From NCBI GenBank assembly GCA_044448905.1, contig JBIOHJ010000097.1:1-12643 (forward strand): a stretch of DNA of 12,643 nt. Direction: 5' to 3'. Made by a program: the position numbers and the translations under genes. This stretch comes from JBIOHJ01 sp044448905 (GTDB lineage Bacteria; Bacteroidota; Bacteroidia; AKYH767-A; OLB10). Below, piece by piece: positions 1 to 7,411 of this stretch; position 1 is the stretch's first letter, and the number at the start of each line of letters is the position of its first letter. The notes below the pieces were generated by a model. That model had not been told where the DNA came from, did not search any database, and worked only from the letters and a program-made list of their open reading frames with translations.

Positions 1-29
1 CGCAACGCACTTCACCGATTCATTACGGC

Positions 30-37
30 TAAATTTG
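30..37 (+). promoter_or_regulatory. candidate -7 element upstream of flippase gene
   Basis: TAAATTTG matches the Bacteroidota sigma-A -7 consensus TAnnTTTG and ends 16 nt before the flippase ATG. No TTG -33 box is seen at the usual distance. The call rests on the -7 match and position only. Confidence 0.45.
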
Positions 38-53
38 CGAGCTACCCAAATTC

Positions 54-1493
54 ATGCAAAAGAAATTTATAACCAACTTAGGCTTTCTCCTTTTTCTCAA
101 TTTGCTTATTAAGCCTTTTTGGATATTGGGTATTGACCGCACAGTGCAAAATTGTGTGGGTGCTGAAATTTATGGACAGTATTATGCGTTATTTAATTTT
201 TCGTTTTTGCTGAATATCCTGCTTGATATTGGAATAACAAATTTTAATAATAAAAATATTGCCCAGAATAATCATCTGCTTAACAAGCACCTTTCAGGCA
301 TTATTGTTTTGCGACTGATGCTGGCAGGATTTTATTTCCTGATTAGTTTTTTTAACGGATTTATTGTCGGTTATGAGCGCGAGCAGCTGACCATGCTTTG
401 TCTTTTACTTTTTAACCAGGTCATTATTTCATTCATTCTGTATCTACGATCAAACCTTGCCGGTTTGCATTTGTTTAAAACCGACAGTGTTATTTCGGTG
501 CTCGACAGGTTTATCATGATTGTAATTTGCAGCGTTCTTTTGTGGGGAAAAATTACTTCATCACCTTTCCGCATTGAATGGTTCATCTGGAGCCAGACTT
601 TTGCATATATTGTTACAGTTATAATTGCTTTAGTCATCCTGTCAGGAAAAGCGCAATTGAAACGGTTAAGCTGGAATCCCGTTTTTTTCCTGATGATTCT
701 TAAAAAAAGTTACCCGTTTGCAGTTTTGATTTTGTTGATGACATTTTACAACCGCATTGACTCTGTAATGATTGAACGAATGCTTCCTGATGGCAGCAAA
801 CAAGCCGGCATTTACGCTCAGGCGTATCGTTTACTGGATGCCGCCAACATGATTGCATTTTTATTTGCAGGCCTATTGCTTCCTATTTTTTCAAAAATGA
901 TAAAACAAAAACATGCGGTTAACGAATTGCTTCGCTTGTCTTACTGCCTGCTCGTCATCCCTGCGTTTATAGTTGGAATAGTTTCATTTTTTTTCCGTGA
1001 AAATTTTATGACCCTGTTATACAAAGAACATATTGAAGATTCTGCTATAATTTTCGGGCTTCTGATGATTTGTTTTTCGGCAATTTCCACTACTTATATA
1101 TATGGAACACTTTTAACCGCAAACGGGAATCTTAAACATTTAAACTTAATGGCTTCAGGCGGAATGTTACTGAACATTGTTTTGAACTTAATTCTTATTC
1201 CGCGTTATTATGCTGCAGGCGCTGCAGTTTCGAGTTTAATTACCCAGTTCGCCACCGCTTTCATCCAGGTATTGCTTGCATATAAAATATTTAAAATAAA
1301 AGTTGACCTCAGATTCAGTGGAATACTTCTTTTATTTTTAATTCTTGCAATACTAATTTCATTCTATTCATCTCAACTGAATCATTATTGGATTACCAAT
1401 TTTTTAATAGCTGTCATCGGATGTTTTACTGCAGCATTGGTTTTGGGTATGCTCAAACCGAAATCAATCTACAAGATTTTAAAATACGGGTAA
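54..1493 (+). CDS. Wzx-type polysaccharide flippase (MOP/MATE superfamily)
   Basis: This is a 479-residue, almost wholly hydrophobic integral membrane protein that reads as a lipid-linked oligosaccharide flippase. Such proteins move undecaprenyl-linked repeat units from the cytoplasmic to the periplasmic face of the inner membrane. Evidence is the length (family members are typically 400-500 residues), many successive hydrophobic segments separated by short basic loops, and family-like segments: an early YGQYYALFNFSFLLNILLD stretch (about 41-59), YNRIDSVMI in the middle (about 232-240) and a late AAGAAVSSLI segment near residues 390-400. The ATG follows a candidate -7 element. It is the first gene of a same-strand run with wzz-like and ligase/polymerase genes, which supports a surface-glycan role. 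Substrate cannot be told from sequence. A related MATE-like transporter is the alternative, but the neighbours make Wzx much more likely. Confidence 0.85.
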   Translation: MQKKFITNLGFLLFLNLLIKPFWILGIDRTVQNCVGAEIYGQYYALFNFSFLLNILLDIGITNFNNKNIAQNNHLLNKHLSGIIVLRLMLAGFYFLISFFNGFIVGYEREQLTMLCLLLFNQVIISFILYLRSNLAGLHLFKTDSVISVLDRFIMIVICSVLLWGKITSSPFRIEWFIWSQTFAYIVTVIIALVILSGKAQLKRLSWNPVFFLMILKKSYPFAVLILLMTFYNRIDSVMIERMLPDGSKQAGIYAQAYRLLDAANMIAFLFAGLLLPIFSKMIKQKHAVNELLRLSYCLLVIPAFIVGIVSFFFRENFMTLLYKEHIEDSAIIFGLLMICFSAISTTYIYGTLLTANGNLKHLNLMASGGMLLNIVLNLILIPRYYAAGAAVSSLITQFATAFIQVLLAYKIFKIKVDLRFSGILLLFLILAILISFYSSQLNHYWITNFLIAVIGCFTAALVLGMLKPKSIYKILKYG

Positions 1494-1511
1494 GGGCTGA
1501 GGAAAAAACCC

Positions 1512-1519
1512 TACTTTTG
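1512..1519 (+). promoter_or_regulatory. candidate -7 element upstream of wzz-like gene
   Basis: TACTTTTG matches TAnnTTTG and lies in the 52-nt gap between the flippase and wzz-like genes, 26 nt before the ATG. No clear TTG -33 box is seen. If real, it gives the second gene its own promoter besides read-through from the flippase gene. Confidence 0.5.
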
Positions 1520-1545
1520 CGCGCTCATTTATTTCATACCTATTC

Positions 1546-2520
1546 ATGAAAACACAACAAAGCACTTCATCACTCCGCCTTGAAGCTTCAGGGATTATTA
1601 AAATTGTGGTAAAGTGGTATAAGCATCTTTTAATTGTAGCGGTTATTGCAACGATAGCCGGATGGATTTTTTCGTCACCTGCTTTTATTAAACCACTGTT
1701 TAAATCCCGGGCAGTGATTTATCCTTCAAACCTGGGGTCGTATTCTACCGAAAATGCAACCGAACAATTGATTCAGCTTTTTCAGTCAGAAGATATCCGC
1801 GACCGCCTGATAAAAGATTTTGACTTATTTAATCATTATAAGATTGACACAACTGCTAAATATCCATTTACTGCATTGTATGGAATGATGAAGGAGCGGA
1901 TTAAAGTTGCAAAAACAGAATATGAATCAGCCGAACTGGAAGTGCTTGATACCGATCCGTTAGTTGCTTCGAATATTTGTGATAGTATGATCTCGTACCT
2001 GAATTATAAAGCACTTTCATTACAGCGGATGAAATATGCTGAGGTGGTTATCATTTTCCGTGACCAGATAAATATTAAAAAGAACGAAATGGATTCGATG
2101 GAGTCTGCGATCAAAAGGCTGAGAACCGATTATGGTGTTCTTGAATTTGAAGAACAGATAAAACCGTTTTCAAAAGAATATTACAGGGCAGTTTCAGCCG
2201 GGCAAGCCGGAAATGGAAATTCAAAGCTCGACAAGATAAAAACTGATTTGGCTGAAAAAGGCGGTGAATACATTTCATTAAAGGAGCATTTATGGAGGGT
2301 ACGCGGTACATATAACGATCTTAAAATCGAATATGAAAATGCGATTAAAAATTATACGAAGGTGCTCACCTTCTGTAACGTTGTTACCAAACCCATTCCG
2401 GCTGAGAAAAAATCATCCCCTGTACGTTCGATGATTGTGCTGGGTGTTATTGCAGTTTCAGTTTTTCTTTCCTTTATTGTTATCCTTATTATGGAAAAGC
2501 GTAAGGAAGAGTTGAGTTGA
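1546..2520 (+). CDS. Wzz-like polysaccharide chain-length determinant / co-polymerase without kinase domain
   Basis: This 324-residue protein has the two-membrane-helix layout of polysaccharide co-polymerases: TM1 at about residues 26-44, a large periplasmic part, and TM2 at about 295-315 followed by a short basic tail (MEKRKEEL). The first periplasmic segment, with FKSRAVIYPSN (about 52-62), resembles the Wzz domain. Residues about 165-270 are charged and heptad-like, consistent with coiled coil. A proline-containing stretch (KPIPAEKKSSPVRS, about 282-295) leads into TM2, as is usual in the family. There is no Walker A motif and no C-terminal tyrosine cluster, so it is not a BY-kinase fusion. 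It would control glycan chain length together with the adjacent flippase and ligase/polymerase. The ATG start is well placed after a candidate promoter. The family call is firm; the exact glycan is unknown. Confidence 0.82.
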   Translation: MKTQQSTSSLRLEASGIIKIVVKWYKHLLIVAVIATIAGWIFSSPAFIKPLFKSRAVIYPSNLGSYSTENATEQLIQLFQSEDIRDRLIKDFDLFNHYKIDTTAKYPFTALYGMMKERIKVAKTEYESAELEVLDTDPLVASNICDSMISYLNYKALSLQRMKYAEVVIIFRDQINIKKNEMDSMESAIKRLRTDYGVLEFEEQIKPFSKEYYRAVSAGQAGNGNSKLDKIKTDLAEKGGEYISLKEHLWRVRGTYNDLKIEYENAIKNYTKVLTFCNVVTKPIPAEKKSSPVRSMIVLGVIAVSVFLSFIVILIMEKRKEELS

Positions 2521-2621
2521 TATAGATTCAGGTAACTATGGTAATTGTATAATTAAGAAAAAAATACCAACTTGACTCAATAATATCATCTGCCCCATTT
2601 ACCCAATTAACAAAATAAAAA

Positions 2622-4073
2622 TTGGTTACTTCACTAAATCTGAAATGGTTTTATAGTTTATCATTTATTTTTCTTGCCATACTCATTGCAGGAATTGTAA
2701 ATGAGTTTTACTGGATACTGCTTTTGCCGGTGGTGCTATTAATTGTGTGGATGGCTTTTTACAGGCTCGACACACTGATGCTTCTAACTGTTTTTTTTAC
2801 CCCGTTTTCCATCAATTTACAAAAAACCGGGTTGGGAATTGGTGTGAGCTTACCTGTCGAGCCATTAATTTTCCTGATGATGATTATTTTTATTCTTAAA
2901 ATAATCAGCGAGGGCAATTTTGACCGCAAAATAATTACTCACCCCGTAAGCATTATAATTTTATTGCACTTAGTGTGGATGTGCATTGCAACAGCTTTCA
3001 GCTCTATTCCGCTTGTATCGGTAAAAGCAACACTGGCAAGAATTTGTTTTGTAGCGGTTTATTATTTTCTGGCTACGCAGCTTTTCAGGAATTTTAAAAA
3101 CATTAAAAAATTTATTTGGCTGTATGCAATCAGCCTTATTGCAGTAATTATTTATACGCTGTTCAATCATGCCGCGCACCTGTGGACAGAAAAAGCTTCA
3201 CACATAATGATGAACCCGTTTTATAACGACCATACTGCATATGCGGCAGCCATTTCATTATTTATACCGGTCATTCTTGCTTTTACTGCCGACAATAAAA
3301 ATACGGCAGGTAAAAGAATTTTTTCTTTGTTGATAATTGTACTGTTTTTTACGGCAACTGTTTTATCCTATACCCGCGCTGCATGGGTTGGATTAACCGC
3401 AGCGTTGATTTGTTCGTTTGGATTTTTTTTCCGTATAAAAACATGGATTGTAATTTCATTAGCAGCAGGCATTCTTATTTATGTTATTGCATCATGGACA
3501 GAAATCATTATTAAATTGGAAAGCAACACTGAAAAATCATCAACCGATTACCGTGAACATCTCGAATCTATCTCCAACATTTCGACCGATGCTTCGAATG
3601 TTGAGCGGGTAAACCGGTGGTTATGCGCTTTGCGGATGTTTAATGAACGACCTGTATTCGGATGGGGACCCGGAACTTACCAGTTTCAGTACGCACCATT
3701 TCAGCGGAATGATGAAAAAACATATATCAGCACCAATGCCGGTGATCGAGGCAGTTCGCACAGCGAGTATTTAGGCCCATTATGCGAAGAAGGATTTTTG
3801 GGCGCTTTACTTATGATGGCAATTGCCATTGCTGTTATTTTTAAAAATTCGCAATATATTATTCATACCCAAAACAGGGGCGGAAAAATTATTGCCATCG
3901 GTATTGTTCTCGGCTTAACTACGTATTGGGTACACGGTTTTTTAAATTATTTTTTAGATACCGACAAAGCTTCGGTTCCTTTTTGGGGGTTTATTGCAAT
4001 TTTGACTGCGCTTCAGGCTTATCATAATCAAAAGACAACAGGGGTAAGTGGTATTAAACCGACTTCAGAGTAA
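2622..4073 (+). CDS. O-antigen ligase / Wzy-family polymerase (polytopic membrane protein)
   Basis: This 483-residue polytopic inner-membrane protein has the hallmarks of the Wzy_C/O-antigen ligase superfamily. These are YNDHTAYAAA near residues 201-210, SYTRAAW at about 249-255, a long periplasmic loop (about 293-385) with GWGPGTY at 347-353, and HSEYLGPLCEEGFLG at 380-394, whose His fits the conserved catalytic His of WaaL-type enzymes. It would transfer or polymerise undecaprenyl-linked glycan on the periplasmic side. Ligase and polymerase cannot be separated from sequence alone. The start is uncertain: the frame opens with TTG at 2622, an in-frame TAA lies at 2616-2618, and the next ATG would remove the first membrane segment. 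The 101-nt gap upstream shows no convincing promoter. The last codons (KPTSE and stop) lie inside a fossil of a phosphatase gene on the other strand, so the C-terminus may be altered relative to orthologues. Confidence 0.83.
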   Translation: MVTSLNLKWFYSLSFIFLAILIAGIVNEFYWILLLPVVLLIVWMAFYRLDTLMLLTVFFTPFSINLQKTGLGIGVSLPVEPLIFLMMIIFILKIISEGNFDRKIITHPVSIIILLHLVWMCIATAFSSIPLVSVKATLARICFVAVYYFLATQLFRNFKNIKKFIWLYAISLIAVIIYTLFNHAAHLWTEKASHIMMNPFYNDHTAYAAAISLFIPVILAFTADNKNTAGKRIFSLLIIVLFFTATVLSYTRAAWVGLTAALICSFGFFFRIKTWIVISLAAGILIYVIASWTEIIIKLESNTEKSSTDYREHLESISNISTDASNVERVNRWLCALRMFNERPVFGWGPGTYQFQYAPFQRNDEKTYISTNAGDRGSSHSEYLGPLCEEGFLGALLMMAIAIAVIFKNSQYIIHTQNRGGKIIAIGIVLGLTTYWVHGFLNYFLDTDKASVPFWGFIAILTALQAYHNQKTTGVSGIKPTSE

Positions 4074-4133
4074 GTACCGTTACATCATCGTTAAAAGAAA
4101 CTTATTTTCTTGAAATCATTAGGTGCAGTAAAT
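4054..4133 (-). pseudogene. fossil 3' end of a second SpoIIE-type phosphatase gene
   Basis: The stretch 4056-4130 aligns with 5148-5221, the 3' end of the intact phosphatase gene, at roughly 80% identity by eye with a single 1-nt indel, in the same orientation. Read on the minus strand, the last 15 codons give VSFNDDVTVLTLKSV and a TAA stop. The intact gene ends VSFNDDVTLLTLRSV and TGA. Of nine base differences over these codons, seven are at third positions, so the two diverged while coding. Just upstream the fossil has a stop (GAA to TAA) and a 1-nt insertion. Similarity then fades through NDF and the codons before it, ending near 4133. It is dead sequence, overlapped by the ligase gene stop on the plus strand. 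Alternatives are chance or a regulatory repeat, but the coding-type divergence argues against both. Confidence 0.85.
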
Positions 4134-4166
4134 TCGAAGTAATAGAAGGGTTCTGACTCCTTTCTA

Positions 4167-4174
4167 TATTTTTG
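4167..4174 (+). promoter_or_regulatory. candidate -7 element upstream of methyltransferase gene
   Basis: TATTTTTG matches TAnnTTTG and ends 23 nt before the methyltransferase ATG, within an AT-rich leader. No TTG box is at the usual distance upstream. It lies outside the phosphatase fossil, so it probably arrived with the methyltransferase gene. Confidence 0.45.
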
Positions 4175-4197
4175 CATTTCAACCCTTTATTTTTTTT

Positions 4198-5133
4198 ATG
4201 AAAAAATGGATTCTTAAAGCCATTGTTCAAAAAACAATTTCTTTTTTGCCTTTCAAACATCAGATTAATTTTCTTTTTCAAAAGTACGTTACCAAAGGAG
4301 TTTACTTGTCCGATGAGTATTTTGAAGATCGGTTAATTCACGCTGCTAATCATTTAAAAGGGTCTAAAAAACTATCGGGAAATACTGTTCCGGATAAAAC
4401 ACTCGAACTTGGCACAGGATGGTACCCCGTGGTACCCATTGTTTTTTATTTATGCGGCTCAAATGAAATTCATTCTATAGATATTGCTTCATTAACAAAT
4501 AAAGAAAGATTAATAACCACATTAAACAAATTTGATTTGTACTTAAGTAGTGCAGAAAAAAAACAACTGTTTAAAGAAATTCCAATTAATAATGAGAGGC
4601 TTTCTAAATTCAATATGCTTATTAAAAATGTCGAATCATTTACTCAATCCGAAATAGTAAACCAACTGAATCTCAATTTAGCAATAACGGATGCAAGAAA
4701 TACAAATTATCATTCATATTACTTTGACTTGGTTCACTCTAATAACACGTTCGAACATGTTTATCCCAATGTCTTAAAACAAATCCTAACTGAGTTTGCG
4801 CGGGTAACAAGAAAAAATGGAGGGGTGATGTCTCATTTTATTGACATGTCCGATCATTTTGCTCATTTTGATAAATCAATTACCATTTATAATTTTTTAC
4901 AGTTTTCACAAAGTCAGTGGAAATGGATTGATAACAGGATTCAACCTTTAAACAGGCTTCGTATGCCTGATTATTTAAAAATGTACCGCGAATTAAATAT
5001 TCCTGTTTCTGATGTTGACAATCGTCCGGGAAATGTTGGCGAGGTTGAATCCATAAAAATTGATGAATCATTTAAAAAATATTCCAATAATGATTTGGCT
5101 ATAAGCCATTCTTATATTTTTTCGCTTCTTTAG
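4198..5133 (+). CDS. class I SAM-dependent methyltransferase, probably polysaccharide-locus associated
   Basis: This 311-residue soluble protein has a Rossmann-type methyltransferase core. LELGTGWYP (69-77) is the SAM-binding motif I, HSIDIA (92-97) ends beta-2 with the acidic residue expected to contact the SAM ribose, AITDAR is at 162-167, DLVHSNNTFEHV (177-188) is the motif IV/post-IV region, and GGVMSHFIDMSDHF (208-221) follows. The N-terminal 60 and C-terminal 70 residues lie outside the core and may recognise the substrate. Being next to flippase, Wzz and ligase genes, it may methylate a glycan or its precursor, but that is inference. Sampled lines look clearly more AT-rich than typA in this window. 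The gene sits alone between two copies of the phosphatase 3' end, and its stop is only 12 nt from the convergent phosphatase stop. Together these suggest acquired DNA. Confidence 0.8.
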   Translation: MKKWILKAIVQKTISFLPFKHQINFLFQKYVTKGVYLSDEYFEDRLIHAANHLKGSKKLSGNTVPDKTLELGTGWYPVVPIVFYLCGSNEIHSIDIASLTNKERLITTLNKFDLYLSSAEKKQLFKEIPINNERLSKFNMLIKNVESFTQSEIVNQLNLNLAITDARNTNYHSYYFDLVHSNNTFEHVYPNVLKQILTEFARVTRKNGGVMSHFIDMSDHFAHFDKSITIYNFLQFSQSQWKWIDNRIQPLNRLRMPDYLKMYRELNIPVSDVDNRPGNVGEVESIKIDESFKKYSNNDLAISHSYIFSLL

Positions 5134-5145
5134 CTGTAAATTTTC

Positions 5146-6369
5146 TCAAACCGACCTCAGTGTGAGAAGTGTTACGTCATCATTGAAAGAAACTTCTTTT
5201 CTGAAATCATTCAGTGCAGCAATCATAAATGTGTGAAAAACTTCCATGGTATGCACCTTGCCATGCTTCACAACAAGTTCTTTAAAATTTTCAATTCCGA
5301 ATGAAATACCATTAGCATTTTCCAGTTCGGTAATTCCATCGGTATAACAAAACAGCATGGCATTTTTCGGAAAATGAATGGCGCCTTCATTAACAAAAGG
5401 AAGCTTTGGGAACATACCCAAACCAGTAGTTCCGGTTTGGAGCAAATGAAAATTTTCATTTTCAAAAAGCATGGGCGGATTATGCCCTGCATTCACATAA
5501 CGGATTTCTTTTGTTTTGTGATGAATGCAAGCGAGAAAAACAGTGATAAATTTTTCACCTTTTGCATTTTTAAAAACCATTGCGTTTAACCCGGTAATTA
5601 AATCAGAAAGCGAGTGCATGTTCTTTGCCAGTGCATGAAGGTTTGCCTGGAAATTCGACATCAGCAATGCAGCCGCCAACCCTTTTCCCGAAACATCTGC
5701 CATGCAGATAATGGATTCATCATCGTTGATTTTAAAATAATCATAATAATCACCGCCAACTTCCTGGTGCGGTAAATATGTTGCAGCCACATCAAACACA
5801 TTGTGCCCGGGCAAATGCGAAGGAAATAACATAGCCTGCATTTCGGCAGCCAGCTCCATTTCTTTTTCCAATGATGCCTGGCGGATGGTTTCTTTAGTCA
5901 GTCTTTTATTCTCAATAGCCACAACAATAATATTGGTGATGGTATGGATAAAGGGAACCAGTTCTTTCGGGTTGCCTTCCATCTGCGAATAATCACCAAT
6001 CAGCGCATACGCTAACGGCTGGTTGTTATGAAAAACGGGGATGATGGTTTCAAATTCCGAAACCCAATGAGGCTTTTTTATTTTGTGTGTTTCAATTTCG
6101 CTGAAATAAGGAAAATCTTTTTCAATATCTATTTTAAAATTTTTGCCTTCAATTCCAAACGATAAAATCTGCTGCCAGTTATTTTCGTAAACAAACAAAA
6201 TAAGTTTTCCGACCTTAAGATGATCCTGCAAAACGGTTTTGTAAATTTCGAAAAGCTTAACGGCATCAAGGTTATAATTTATTGCCTTGGTAATCTGCAA
6301 AAGCCAGTGAAGCTGAATTTTTTTTGATTTCAGCTCTGCTTCAGATGAGTTTGTTTTTATTTCCTGCAT
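5146..6369 (-). CDS. SpoIIE-type PP2C serine/threonine phosphatase with GAF-like sensor domain
   Basis: This is a 407-residue cytoplasmic protein without membrane segments. Residues about 20-155 look like a GAF-type sensory domain. A helical linker (about 155-180, QASLEKEMELAAEMQ) then leads into a complete SpoIIE/PP2C catalytic domain (about 180-405). Metal-binding motifs are all present: EVGGDYYD (203-210), ADVSGKG (224-230), YTDGITE (342-348) and NDDVT (396-400), plus NAGHNPP (293-299). It should therefore be an active Mn/Mg-dependent protein phosphatase, probably acting on an anti-anti-sigma-like or other phosphoprotein partner that is not in this window. Its ATG directly abuts the TAA of the upstream lpxD-like gene, so the two are almost surely co-transcribed and translationally coupled. 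Its 3' end is duplicated as a fossil at 4054-4133. The ligand of the GAF-like domain is unknown. Confidence 0.9.
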   Translation of the reverse strand: MQEIKTNSSEAELKSKKIQLHWLLQITKAINYNLDAVKLFEIYKTVLQDHLKVGKLILFVYENNWQQILSFGIEGKNFKIDIEKDFPYFSEIETHKIKKPHWVSEFETIIPVFHNNQPLAYALIGDYSQMEGNPKELVPFIHTITNIIVVAIENKRLTKETIRQASLEKEMELAAEMQAMLFPSHLPGHNVFDVAATYLPHQEVGGDYYDYFKINDDESIICMADVSGKGLAAALLMSNFQANLHALAKNMHSLSDLITGLNAMVFKNAKGEKFITVFLACIHHKTKEIRYVNAGHNPPMLFENENFHLLQTGTTGLGMFPKLPFVNEGAIHFPKNAMLFCYTDGITELENANGISFGIENFKELVVKHGKVHTMEVFHTFMIAALNDFRKEVSFNDDVTLLTLRSV

Positions 6370-7296
6370 TTAAAGTTTCTCCATAAGTTCAGGCAAACGT
6401 TTCATCAGCGCAATTTCTTTCATCTTATCGCGTGCATCGCGAACCGGACTGCCAAAATATGTTTTATTTCCTTCAAGTGATTTTGCAATTCCTGATTGTC
6501 CGAGCACTACTGCACCTTTTCCGATAGTTAAATCCTTCTGCACACCAACCTGTCCCCATAAAATAACATCGTCTTCAATAGTAACTACCCCGGCTATAGC
6601 AACCTGCGCTGCAATCAAACAATTTTTTCCAATTACGGTATCATGACCTATATGAACATGATTATCCATCTTAGTTCCATTGCTGATTTTCGTGTCACCT
6701 GAAACTCCTTTATCAATTGTGCAGCAGGCTCCGATTTCTACATTATTTTCAATCACCACCCTGCCACATGATTTTAATTTATCATACCCTTCAGGTCTGC
6801 GTTTAAAATAAAATGCATCCGAACCGATTACCGCATTAGCATGTATCACAACATTATTTCCTATCTCAGAATAATCATAAATTACAACTCCTGAATAAAT
6901 CAAACAGTCTTTTCCAATCGTTACATGATGCCCGATAAATACTCCCGGCTGAATAATGGTACCTGTTCCTATTTTTGCCTGATCGCTGATAAATTTTTCA
7001 GTAGGCTGAAATTTTCTGAAATGTGAAGTTAAAATATTGTAATCGCGAAAAGGGTCATCTGAAATGATTAAAGCTTTTCCAACCGGGCACTCTACTTCTT
7101 TATTAATTAAAATAGTTGTTGCCTCCGATTTCAGCGCTTTGTCATAATATTTCGGATGATCAACAAATGTCAAATCTCCTTTTTCCACTTTATGAATTTC
7201 GTTGAATCCCGTAACCCGGAAATTTTCATCCCCCGAAAAATGCGCCTTGATTAACTCAGCAGTTTCCTTTAAAGTAATTGCTTTTTCTAATTTCAT
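6370..7296 (-). CDS. lpxD: LpxD-like UDP-3-O-acylglucosamine N-acyltransferase (second-type paralogue)
   Basis: From the ATG at 7296 this gives 308 residues: an N-terminal LpxD-type domain (KGDLTFVDHPKYYDKAL, about 39-55) followed by a left-handed beta-helix of hexapeptide repeats (about 105-275) and a C-terminal helix. DNHVHIGHDTVIG (about 211-223) places a His (218) where the catalytic His of LpxD (the AHN motif in E. coli) lies. CTIDKGVSGDTKI precedes it, like the family's D-x-G segment. LpxD adds the second acyl chain to the lipid A precursor in the cytoplasm. The sequence fits the second LpxD-like type known from Bacteroidota, so the true acceptor may differ from lipid A. The frame also opens at a TTG at 7362, but that would add 22 residues unlike the family and lies upstream of a -7 element at 7317-7324, so the ATG after AACAGGA is preferred. 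Its stop codon touches the phosphatase start. Confidence 0.85.
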   Translation of the reverse strand: MKLEKAITLKETAELIKAHFSGDENFRVTGFNEIHKVEKGDLTFVDHPKYYDKALKSEATTILINKEVECPVGKALIISDDPFRDYNILTSHFRKFQPTEKFISDQAKIGTGTIIQPGVFIGHHVTIGKDCLIYSGVVIYDYSEIGNNVVIHANAVIGSDAFYFKRRPEGYDKLKSCGRVVIENNVEIGACCTIDKGVSGDTKISNGTKMDNHVHIGHDTVIGKNCLIAAQVAIAGVVTIEDDVILWGQVGVQKDLTIGKGAVVLGQSGIAKSLEGNKTYFGSPVRDARDKMKEIALMKRLPELMEKL

Positions 7297-7316
7297 TCCT
7301 GTTTTTTCGCTATGGA

Positions 7317-7324
7317 CAAAAATA
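7317..7324 (-). promoter_or_regulatory. candidate -7 element for lpxD-phosphatase operon
   Basis: On the minus strand TATTTTTG matches TAnnTTTG and ends 20 nt before the preferred lpxD ATG at 7296. A transcript starting just downstream would exclude the more distal TTG codon at 7362, so this element also helps decide the start. No TTG box is at the ideal spacing. Confidence 0.45.
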
Positions 7325-7411
7325 TGAATATTTAACCCCTGCTGATTAGCAACTAATATCAACTTACTGATGAGTGTTTGTTAACTAAGCTAAATTAAGA
7401 TAGACTATTCA

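Noticed and set aside
371..637. Minus-strand open frame inside the flippase gene
   Set aside because: The flippase frame is well supported across this stretch and the antisense product resembles nothing known.
2521..2621. Possible promoter or small gene in the gap before the ligase gene
   Set aside because: A TTG at 2572-2574 has no -7 partner at 19 nt, and no convincing short coding frame is seen.
4421..4437. Two close GGTACC palindromes in the methyltransferase gene
   Set aside because: They encode the WYPVVP segment just after the SAM-binding motif; a short coding coincidence with no other sign of a regulatory or integration site.
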